In this document: positions 54,967 through 64,000 of the stretch, piece by piece | Layout: each line of letters starts with the position of its first letter | How positions within the stretch are numbered: position 1 is the first letter of the stretch | Source: Bullera alba | Taxonomy: Eukaryota > Basidiomycota > Tremellomycetes > Tremellales > Bulleraceae | Direction: 5' to 3' | Length of the DNA stretch: 64,000 bases | Assembly: GCA_001600095.1 (NCBI GenBank) | Contig: BCIX01000002.1 | Coordinates: 1,550,001 to 1,614,000, forward strand | Notes under the pieces: generated by a model | Seen by the model: the letters and a program-made list of their open reading frames with translations, nothing else | Database searches by the model: none | Told to the model about the DNA's origin: nothing | Position numbers and translations under genes: made by a program

Positions 54967-57900
54967 TCAAGTTCCGGCTTTCCAATTACGCATGCCCCAT
55001 CTAGCCAGAGCGTGTATCTGTATTAGTGAGAACGGTATGAAGACCGCAAAGAGCGGTATGAGCCATGTATACCGAGACCCATACACGAAGGACACGAATG
55101 CCAGCAATGCTGTTCCCATTCTGATCGCAGGTATCACACTACGCCTTGGTCAGCAGGGCTCCGACGCTTGCAGGCTTGCAATCGGCCGTACCTTCGGACT
55201 AGATGCTCCGTACCCCGCCGCTCGACTACGAAGGCAAGGGAAAGGAACAGGGGTAGGGTTTGCAGTAGTCCGCGATCCATCTTCGGCATCTGATGCCAAT
55301 CGTTCAACAAGTTGCGGATCCATACTGCCGCTATGGGCAATTGGAACGGCAACAGGAACGTCATGAGCGTCAGGACAGAATCGAGGAGATTGACGTCGAA
55401 CGGCTTCTGGATCGCATGGTCAGCTAAGCTCAGAAAAGGTGATAGGGGGAGAAGCTCACCAAGTTCGTCGCGAACGATATTCCAACGGCTAGGACGTAGA
55501 GAATGATGAAGACGATTCGATTGGGGAGGAGCCATTGGGCGATACAGAAAAGGGCAAAAGCCGCGATCGAGTGGACGAGATTATGGCTCGATCTCATATC
55601 TTGCCTGGTCACTTCGTGGTCAGATCGATGAAGCTTCATGAAGCATCGACTCACATTTGTTCTTTCTCCCCTGGACTGGGAGAACCAACCCTTTCAGTAC
55701 GAGATAGGACCCTCCTCGTGGAAGGAAACAAAGCAGCTACCGAAATGACAAGGCCCAGACACCAGGTCGACAGGATGAACCCAATGACCAGAGCAACCAT
55801 ATCGGTCTGACCGAGCAAGATCTGACTGAAAACTGTTGTATCCGGACTTGCCCTCGTCCAGACACGTTGTGCTGCCCCGACCACACCACCAGAGAGATTG
55901 ATCGCTGCGAATCCTCTCAGTCCCATCGTAGCGACAGCGGTAAGCGGTGCCGGCAGATCGCCTGAGACCGTTAGCACTGTCCTTCTGCTGGCATCAATCC
56001 AACTCACCGCCTGCAATTATAGCAGATATCTGAAAGTACAGTACGATCGCCGACCAACCGACAGTCCAAGCGACAAATGATGTCCTGTATCGCAGCAATG
56101 CCTTGACCAAGCTTCGCCAGTAATCGATCTCGGGCGCAGAGATGGATTTGACTCGGCACTGGGGCGATTGGAACACCTCGAGCTCGATAGACGCTGTGAG
56201 GACCGCAGGATTTATGAAGGGTGTCGAGCCGATGTGCGAGTGCAGAAGGATGTTTGGGTCGTTTGCAAGAAAGTACCTGGACTCTTCGGTGCGATCCTGC
56301 AAGTTGGCTGAAGGAGCTGACGTATATTTGATCACAGGCACAGGACCTAAGTGCCACAGCTCAGTGTCTGGTTCTGATTCACCTTACGAGGACGTACCAT
56401 CACACTCCTGAAGCTCGACTGAGAGGCGATAGACCAGTAAAGAAGAGGATTGCATGGCGAATGACTTGACCAGGAGATAGCCGAACTCGACGGATGGGAC
56501 AATCGAGGTCTCTTGAAGCTGGTCAGATACGATTGCTTTAGTGCCCAAGAGCGGCACACTTACTCCTCGTGACTTGGTCTATCCAAGTGGTGGTGCGATA
56601 TCCAAGCTCAACTTCTGCTCGTCTGGGTGCTTTTAGTCGCAGCTCGCCGCCGCCCTGGAGCTCATCGAGAATCAGAGCGAATGCGATGTCATCGGTCTTG
56701 ATACCTTCGCCAGGTAGGGGGAATGGCGCGGCCTGATCTGCTGGGGAAGGGAAGGATTGTATTGTGAAGCCATGCGGTCGGCATGCATCCCCGTCTGGGC
56801 AATACTCCAGGGATACTGATGGATGCCGGTCCGTCGAGTCTGCGAGGGCTTTTCGGAGGATGATCGAAATGACATTACTGTGTACACCAAAAGTGTGTGT
56901 CTTCAGATCGTCGGCCATAGCGAGGGATAGATCTTCTGAGCGATAAGGTGTGGGCGATAGCCAGTCCCGAGCGGCTTGAAGCTTTGCGCTTCGTGAGTCG
57001 TGCTTGGACATCTCCAATAGCGCTCTAGCCACCCTCCATCTCACTTGATGGCACCACACCATAGCTTGATGATCAACTCCAGTCCATGCTCCAGGTATGC
57101 CAGATGCGAAGACTGCAAAACCATCCTCTGGAGTGATCTGATCGGAAGACAGAGCACAGCCGTCTGAAGCGATTTGTGAATCGGCACTTCCCCCACAGAT
57201 TGACAATAATATGGGTACTGTCTTCAATTTGCCCAGTACGCTGTAGATCCTTGCTACTTCAGCGTCGATGGCGACTGGAGGCAGGAGGTGCGGAGTGGAC
57301 ATTGTGACAATGGCGTCTATCGTATGGCCGTGTTCGAGGGCCGCGAGTCTGGCTACAATGCCGCCCATGGAGTGGCCAAGTAGAGTGACTTGCGTTGGCC
57401 GTTCTGTTTTTGATAGATGGCTATAGGTATCCAGAACCTTCTTGATGCAATAGTCTAAGAAGAGAGCTTGATCCCTGATCGTCTGACCATGAAACGCAGT
57501 AAAGTCCTCATTGACGTCCACTGCTCTAGTCAGTATGCGTGTGCGTGTGTCGAGATGGCAGCGCTTACGAGTGTAGAAGTCCATTGACCTGACACCCGGG
57601 ACATCGGCCAGCATCTTGCCATCCTGGCCGTAGAATTGCCTTGAAGCTGACGAAGCGATGGACCGGACTTGCTGATACGAACCTGCATTCCCAGGTATGA
57701 AAATGACAGGATGTCCCGAAGGCTGCAGTAGCGTCAGCAGGGAAGGTTGAGAGCGACTCACCTCCTCTTGGACATCCCACCCGCTTTCTCTGTACAGATA
57801 TAGTCTATATCGAGGTACTGGAGACTCGGGGGTCTCCATCAGCAGGTATGACGGAGTCATCCAGCTCATCTCGCAGCCCCATCCTGCGGTTTGGGCAGAG

Positions 57901-58043
57901 TCGACCTTGTAGAGCCATGCTACATATACAGCTACCAGCGTAGTCAGTAGTGGAGCCAGCCATGCTAGCTTCGACCTGCTGGAGTATGCTGCACGCATGC
58001 CATCACCAGCGACACGAGTTGAGATGGGGCAAGGTGTACTCAT
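54967..58043 (-). CDS. BST1: BST1/PGAP1 GPI inositol-deacylase
   Basis: ER membrane serine hydrolase that removes the acyl chain from GPI inositol, needed for export and quality control of GPI proteins. ATG is at 58043. An N-terminal membrane anchor (LAWLAPLLTTLVAVYVAWLY) is followed by the lumenal hydrolase: RYRLYLYRESGWDVQEE, then GHPVIFIPGNAGSYQQVRSI, DFTAFHGQTIRDQALFLDYC and the nucleophile motif QVTLLGHSMGGIVARLAA (Ser in GHSMGG, about 57385-57365). Further on are VTMSTPHLLPPVAID and DHQAMVWCHQ (probable His). The C-terminal third (about 56000-54967) has several hydrophobic segments, for example LVIGFILSTWCLGLVISVAA and VDVNLLDSVLTLMTFLLPFQ-like stretches, as in the family. The C-terminus reads RWGMRNWKAGT. 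Several exons; downstream exon edges were not all resolved. Confidence 0.9.
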
Positions 58044-58490
58044 AAGTCAACCGTAAGTCCTAGCCACGATCTCATCGCGCACCCAGTGAAGGAAGAGGAC
58101 CGTGGGAGGATGGCCATCATCAACCCTCCCACGGTGTCATATATCCCGCGACTGCCTTTTCTTGTAAACAAATGCCATCATCCAACCCTGGACAACTGAT
58201 ATCACCCTTGTTGCCCTTGTCCCATCCATTGGTATCGACAAATCCGAGCGTTACGTGTAAGTCTGGACCCTTCTGGACCACGACAGACCACGACCTACCA
58301 CGACATGGCGAAGAGACGCGGCTGATTTCCGCGCAAAGACCCTCAAGACAAGCCCATTCCTCTGCGGGCTCCTGCTGTCTCCAAGGCTTGCCGATCTTGA
58401 TCCAATCACTCGTTCAACGCTTTCAATCATTCGCATCACAGTCTGCGAACGGGTCGAACGCGACCTGCCCACGAGGGCATATAGCCCACC
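58044..58490. promoter_or_regulatory. Divergent promoter of BST1 and the RhoGEF, with a probable 5'UTR intron
   Basis: 447 bases between the start codons. TATA-like CATATAT lies at about 58137-58143. A likely leader intron runs from GTAAGT near 58258 to the ATATAG ending at 58482, just before CCCACC-ATG. An upstream ATG at 58172 opens a short frame that does not join the RhoGEF frame at either splice choice, so it may act as a uORF. Confidence 0.4.
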
Positions 58491-61400
58491 ATGCCCACTT
58501 TGACATCGCCATACAAGTCGATGAACATGTCGAGGCAGCGATCGACTTCGCCTCTGCCGCCACCGGTACCGTCAAAACCGATAGATCTCAACAGCTCGAC
58601 CAGATCCACGGACAGAGAGACCGGTACCAAAGTAACCAAGAGAGCATTCTTGTGCGATGTCGTCGTGGAGAATGAAGGGGAAGGTGAGCGTCTAAATGCT
58701 TCTCGACCGGAGACACAGAGCTGACGTAGTGCAGAAACGACAAACCTACTTCACCAACTGGCGAAACCTCTCGCACCTCTGTCAACCCTACCCGCCTCAC
58801 AGTCAGCCTCATCCACCTCTCAGCCGAATACGCCTTCCCGCTCAGGTCGAGGTGACGATGAGGATGACGCTTTTACCGAGCCAAAGTCAGCAGCTGTTTG
58901 GTCGTCTGAGAAGCAAGCGGAAATGACGGCTCGCTTGGCCGGGCTGCTAGAGGAGTTGGTCAAAACGGAGAGAAGCTACCTGCTGCGCATAAGAGCCTTG
59001 AAAGCGGTGAGTGAGATCACGATGGAATGGTGCTGACTGTTCAGAGTTACGCGGATCCTCTACGAAACTTTGCTCGACAAGATTACACCAAGATCATCCC
59101 GCTGTATGAGGCCAAAGCGCTCTTCACCAACATCGACGCCATAGTCGTCGCATCGGAGGTCTTCTCGCGGGATCTGGAGCACTTGTTCGCAGCAGGTAGT
59201 GGAAGTGAGATCATCGGTGATGTCTGCCTCAGGCATGTGAGTGATTCCCTGATTTATACAAACTGTACTGACGAACCGATAGTTGAAAGACCTGAAGACG
59301 ATGGACCCATATCGGACGTATATAAGCAAGCAGGACGAGTCTCAGAAGATGTTCCAGGACGTGCTGAAGAAGTTCCCAAGCTTTGCTGCTTTCATCGAAG
59401 TAAGCTAGAAAAAGTCCGGACCCCGGAGTCTAGCTGACTGCGCTCTAGCGCACCAAATACCAGACCACGGGCATCGGCAATATCGGGCTAAGAGAACTTC
59501 TCATGGAGCCTGTGCAGCGGATTCCAAGATACACTCTCCTCTGGCAAAGTGGGTTTAGTGTTTTTGATAGCGTTCTTTGGAGGTGCTGATGAGAATATCA
59601 GCTATACTGAAATGTCTTCCGCCGCTATCACTACAAACGCGGAAACTGCAAGAGGCCGTTGACATCGCATCCCGGATCGCCAAATGCGAACCAGATGCGC
59701 AGACCGTTCGAGCAACAGTCATGTACTGCCTGGAGAGGAACGTGGAAGGATTCCCGGTAAGCAGGACCCACCCAGCCCAAAGCGAGCCAAGGCTGACTAG
59801 CTCTCAGGCCAACTTGTTCAGCAATAATCGGGACTTCATCGACTCGATCGACGTCGAGGATCTCCCTATGGACTATCCGACGACAACATCACCGGGGTCT
59901 AGACTACCTCAGTCCCGACCGATGTCCGTCAGCTCAGTGTCAAACTCCACCCCGTCACTGGCGTCAGTCGGGTCAAGCACCTCCAGCTATCAAATTCCGC
60001 TATCCCCCCAAAGCCATACCGGAGGCAATCTGAATGGCTTGACTCCGCTCTACTGTACTTTGTTCCTCTTTGACGACAAGCTCATGGTCGTGAAAAGACA
60101 AGCCAGCTCCATCAGCGGGCGGAAAGTGACGGGTTTGGACGACGTACAGAAGCTAGTCAAGAGCGGCGGCGGTGTGGCAGTCCTGGACAAGCAAAATGTG
60201 AAGAGGGACAAATTGGCATTTCGAGGCATTGTCGACGTCATGGACATCGTTGCTTGTGATATTGGGAATGGAGGTAGGTCAAGGGGGGCCAGTACAGACA
60301 GCTGACGATCTAGACTTCCAGCTGTTTTTCGAGAAGCCGCCAACAGATCAAGGTGAAAGATGGTCGTTCAGAAATTTCCGCTCGTACACCACAGTCAGGC
60401 CGCCGTTCGGCGCATCGATTGATCCTGTTGGCGTGAGGAAGGACAAATTGCGTTTCGTCGAGAACATCTGGGCAGCTCAAGCTCAGGCTCGAGCGAAATT
60501 GATGTCCAAGGAGCTCGAGATCAAGGAGATGCCGAGGGTGATGGTTGCAGTCGAGGAGTCTGCGTTAGATACCGCCGGGGAGCCATTTGGACGAGCCAAG
60601 CTGTTCCTCAACGTCTGGAGCAAACAGGGATACGCCAGCTCTACGCGGAAAGGCAGAGTCGTGATACACCTCGACGAAAGCGGAGATGCTCCCGACCTGT
60701 CTCTGGGAGAAGACGACAAGGATCCCGCCATGGTGATTAAACTACAGCCGATGCCCGGAAATCTGTGCCGGTTCTCCTATACGACTGAGACGGGGGACAC
60801 CACGAGGGAATTACTGGACTTTGGTACGGTGTCGGAGAGGATTGCGTCGATTAGTGAGTGGATTACGGAGAGCTGGGCTGATTGCTAGTCCACGAACATC
60901 GAATATTCAAGTTCCGCTCTACCTCTGGCTCATGCCCTACAACGCCGTCGAGCACAGGGCATCGCCTCCGTCCTTCCATGTTGAACCTTGACACGATATC
61001 CCGGAATCTCTTTGGCGGGGCAAGCATTTCCAACCGATACTCCGCTACGGCCTCTGTGGACATGTTCAGCACGACCAGTAGCAAGCGCACAAAGTCGACT
61101 GTTTCCCGCTCGTCGACCATTGAGACGAACCGCCATTCCGTTATTTCCAGCAGTGGATGGAACGGAACGGCTTCTATGTCCAGCTCTCCCGCCGAGACAC
61201 CTATAGAGGCAGAGGACGAGGATCCAATCGCGGGTCCTAGATACGGTGGGAAAGGCATGGCTCAGAGCGAGCGAGATCTCAACGAGAGGCTCAATCTGGC
61301 GAGGAGGAACAGCAAGACTATGGCCCAGATGACACCCGGTCAGAAGAAGCTAGCGGCAAAGAGCGTCGCTCAGCTTCGGAGCCATGCAGAGGAACGGGAG

Positions 61401-63248
61401 ATAGAGCTGAACAGGTCGACCTCGAAGTTGGCCGCCAAGTCACTGTCCGACCTGAGGAAGGAGGACACGGGGTCTTTGAGGAAAGAGGAAATAAGCATGG
61501 ATATGGCCGAGGTGGCTTTGAGAGCAGCCCGTAAGTCGAGAACCCTGGAATTGGCACTGATATCTACAGTCGGCGATGTGATCGATGCCAGCATGACGCC
61601 GACGGCACCTTTGCGAGTTCGCAACAGGACGCCATCGCCGAAGAAAGCTCTACAGGTGGCATCGCCTACGACGTTGACGAAAGAAGCTCCTCCTCGAACA
61701 TTCCCACAACCTATACTGCAAGAGGACGTGTTTGGCACGATATCGCCAACCACACAGAATGGCCCGTCGTCCTCTATACAAGCTGCGATGTCACCCAGGC
61801 AGCTACCAAGTCCACCGCCTAGACTCCAGGGAACACCGATAACAGCTCCTCTGTCACCTCGACCCCATGGACCACGAAGTCCCGGACCGCGATCTCAGCC
61901 GCAGATGATGGGAATCGGATCTGCAAGGACCACTCTGCGTATCGTCTCAGGACAAGGAAGACGGGTCTCACCCGGACGCGAGATGATCCCTCTCAAAGGC
62001 GACGAAAACGATTCTCCGGTCGCCGGCTCGCTTCCGCCTCTGCACAAGAGGCAGCACTCGGAAGAACAGCTCGAGCCGAGAAAGAGGGAGCCGACTCGAA
62101 GCCCTTTACAGCCAAGAGAGGACACGCAAGATCCACTCGCGCATGACCCGCTCAATGTGCCTTCCGTGTCAAGTAAACCAGGAAGTAGACGGTCTTCAGG
62201 TGCTAGGAGGATTACTCCGAGAAAGTCTAGTGGGCCATTGACTCCGAGGAAGGCATCGATCGGTACCGCAAGTGTAGCGTCGCATACTAGCACTGTAGTG
62301 GACGATACCCTGCCCTCGAATCACAAGGACACTATGTCGGCTATCTCCTCCACAAAGCAAAGAGTGAGTGGAGAGAGGAGGCGAGGTCTTGAGGCTGATG
62401 GTGATATAGATTGCCGATTCGAGAGCCACTGTCAAGAAGCTGAAACATGAGATCAGCATCCTGAGGAAGCAGCTGAACAAAGATGTTCTGAGCAAGAGTG
62501 GTAACGCGTGGCTGGAGAGGTCCGGGTCTTTGCCTCGTTCACCGCAGAGGAGGAATATACAAGTGAGTGCTCGTCCATTTGATAAACTCGACACTGACGT
62601 GAACCGTAGCGCTTGGTGGACATTCAGAAGTCACCATTCGATGAACCTGTTGGTCTGCCACGAGTGTCGCAGAATGGAAAGCACGAGGTCGACGTGATGC
62701 TCTTTGATGAGTCTGCGCGGGGAATGGCTGCGATGGTGGACAAGCTGGAAGCGAGGCTGTCCGCGGCCTATGCCGACATCTATCAAGCCGAGGTGATGAG
62801 CGGGCATCTGCTACAACAATCGGCAGAGGTGAGTCATCCCTTTAGTCTAAAAGCGAGTGCTGACATCTCCAAAGCATCAGATCACACATGAGCAGCTCAA
62901 CTCGCAGCTCGTTCGAGCCAAAGAGACGCAGGACCTACTGCGACAACAACTCGCCGATGTTCAAGTGGAAGTAGACGTGATCTACGAGGTGAGCTCAGTA
63001 TGGTTGTGTTATCGAGACGCCGCTGAACTTCGCAGGCCTTCAACACCGAGCTCGACGGGATGTATAATGATACCGAGCTGCCCGCCACGGAGGCCTTTGA
63101 GGCGATGAAACAGGACCTGAAGCTGGCGAAGGCAAGTCGAAATGAGCTGGCTCTGGAGAACATGAAGCTCAAGCGAGAGCTGGAAGAGGAGAGACTGAAA
63201 CGTGATCAGTGGGCTAAGATGCTCAAGGAGCAGGGCATTTTGTCGTGA
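58491..63248 (+). CDS. RhoGEF (DH-PH) protein with long disordered tail and C-terminal coiled coil
   Basis: Guanine-nucleotide exchange factor for a Rho/Cdc42-type GTPase; specificity is not readable. Start at 58491 (MPTLTSPYKSMNMSR) because the frame runs via the splice at about 58685/58735 (VENEGE to ETTNLLHQL) into the DH domain. DH blocks: LLEELVKTERSYLLRIRALK (CR1), the SYADPLRNFARQDYTKIIPL region, LKTMDPYRTYISKQDESQKM and LRELLMEPVQRIPRYTLLWQ (CR3), then the long helix QTRKLQEAVDIASRIAKCEP. PH-like domain: LTPLYCTLFLFDDKLMVVKR, to the 60350 region RWSFRNFRSYTTVRPPFG. From about 60900 to 62370 the protein is Ser/Pro/Arg-rich. The last 250 residues are coiled coil (KKLKHEISILRKQLNKD, then ELALENMKLKRELEEERLKR), ending EQGILS. 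No PB1, CNH or DEP domain is seen, so it is neither a Cdc24- nor Rom2-type protein. About 14 exons. Confidence 0.85.
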
Positions 63249-63510
63249 TTGTAGCTGTGTATACTGGACATCCAAAGGTCGCCGACAATGGTAGCATGCA
63301 GACGGCGTAGCTTGACGTTCAGCAGCAGCAGCGGGAGAGTATCAGATCGAGCGGCCATCGCCGCCAGTCTTGCGGCTTGCTGCACCGTGTGAACGTCACA
63401 TCGGCCGGCCGCGGCAGCCTGAAGCCAGCATTAATGCGTTACCAGCTGCGGTCTATCAATGACCACTACAACCCTCTCAATCAACGAATCAAAACCGGTA
63501 CCACCTTAGC

Positions 63511-64000
63511 ATGGATGGCTCAGGCCAGAACGGTCGGCGGCCCCGTCGGCAGGATTCCGCAGTATCCACCACTTCGTCTGGAGACCGGACTGTCCGCGCT
63601 TCATCTAATCGCGGTCGACGCCGGAGCTCTGGCTCGCAGCCACGGACTGGGCCTCCGACACCGAGGAAGGGGATATTCGCGCGCCTGACCGGGTCATCAG
63701 CTAAGCACAGTAGCAGTGACAGCGATGTAGAGGATCACGACGACGGTGCAATGGACGGACAGGAGGGAGCCAGCTCTGTACACGACAGAGTGAGCTCACC
63801 CAATGGAGTTGAAGGACGTACTTGGGAAATGGACGACAAGGAAGCTGGACCAAGTGATTACTGGCGTCGAAGCCGTTCGCCTTCGCCTGTCCATGTTATG
63901 TCTTCCCCGCCGTCTGGCTGGAAGATGGGCAGCTCAGATATGTGGGATGGACACCCGGAAGATGGCCCTTCGGATGAATGGAGACCTAATACACCTCCAC
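63511..64000 (+). CDS. Unrecognised Ser/Arg-rich protein, 3' end cut by the window
   Basis: An open frame of at least 163 codons runs from ATG at 63511 (MDGSGQNGRRPRRQDSAVS) to the window end without a stop. Composition is Ser/Pro/Arg-rich, with TGPPTPRKGIFARLTGSS, an acidic patch (SDSDVEDHDDGAMDGQEG), SYW-type aromatic spots (DYWRRSRSPSPVHV) and WKMGSSDMWDG. No domain is recognised. It reads as a disordered N-terminus with SP sites. The ATG sits after a leader containing CAACCCTCTCAATCAACG. A GTGAGC at 63790 could be a donor, but the frame stays open through it. Confidence 0.6.
   Translation, partial: MDGSGQNGRRPRRQDSAVSTTSSGDRTVRASSNRGRRRSSGSQPRTGPPTPRKGIFARLTGSSAKHSSSDSDVEDHDDGAMDGQEGASSVHDRVSSPNGVEGRTWEMDDKEAGPSDYWRRSRSPSPVHVMSSPPSGWKMGSSDMWDGHPEDGPSDEWRPNTPP

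Noticed and set aside
58172..58260. ATG at 58172 as the RhoGEF start
   Set aside because: Neither of the two possible donors (phase 1 or 2) joins the DH frame at the 58482 acceptor. The 58491 ATG does, after a probable leader intron.
1..64000. CRISPR array, prophage, transposon or secondary-metabolite cluster
   Set aside because: No regularly spaced repeats with spacers, no transposase or reverse transcriptase motifs and no PKS/NRPS/terpene enzymes. The window is ordinary intron-rich fungal sequence.

Overview
The window looks like nuclear DNA of a basidiomycete yeast, most likely a tremellomycete (Cryptococcus/Kwoniella relatives). The reasons are the protein families, very dense short introns (mostly 45-70 bases, GT(G/A)AGT donors, CTGAC/CTAAC-like branch sites close to the acceptors), compact spacing and roughly 50% GC. 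I placed it by family recognition and gene structure only, so the genus is inference. All exon boundaries were worked out by hand from reading-frame continuity and conserved protein motifs.

Layout: 24 protein-coding genes, the first and last cut by the window edges. 1-6.2 kb: ALG12 (ER N-glycan mannosyltransferase, 5' cut), a Zn2Cys6 transcription factor on the minus strand, and a divergently transcribed HpcH/HpaI-family aldolase. 6.4-14.3 kb: a very long Nud1/Cdc11 septation/mitotic-exit scaffold (minus), divergent from the nucleolar GTPase NUG1. 15-16.9 kb: a Gfo/Idh/MocA oxidoreductase with 13 exons. 16.9-19.3 kb: a gene-poor stretch with only a weak ORF remnant. 19.3-24.5 kb: a CCCH zinc-finger protein and convergent UBP8 (SAGA deubiquitinase). 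25-27.6 kb: an unrecognised RGG/Pro-Ala-rich protein. 27.9-34.6 kb: DPB2 (DNA polymerase epsilon B subunit), RPS15 (uS19), and NOT3/NOT5 (CCR4-NOT). 35-42.1 kb: ASK1 (DASH complex) and a large unrecognised disordered protein. 42.3-49.8 kb: a PB1 + five-ZZ protein, an AIM18/AIM46-type mitochondrial protein, a GPI-anchored-type Thr-rich surface protein, and NDUFS3 (complex I). 50.1-58 kb: a Chs4/Skt5 chitin synthase activator with a CVIM prenylation box, TRP2, and BST1/PGAP1. 58.5-63.2 kb: a RhoGEF with a C-terminal coiled coil. 63.5 kb to the end: an unrecognised 5' gene fragment.

Most of this is ordinary eukaryotic housekeeping without operons. There is no CRISPR array, no recognisable transposon and no secondary-metabolite cluster. 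Recurring themes are cell division (Nud1, Dpb2, Ask1), cell surface and secretory glycobiology (Alg12, Bst1, Chs4, GPI protein) and RNA/ribosome biology (Nug1, Rps15, Not3, CCCH protein). The items most worth a second look are a tandem array of phase-1 exons in NUD1 carrying a repeated W-x2-QGR-x-(L/F)-(I/M)-ERI module, a PB1-ZZ protein with a LIR-like motif that could be an autophagy receptor, 11-25 base micro-exons inside conserved domains, a divergent regulator/enzyme pair, and paired ACGCGT sites upstream of DPB2.
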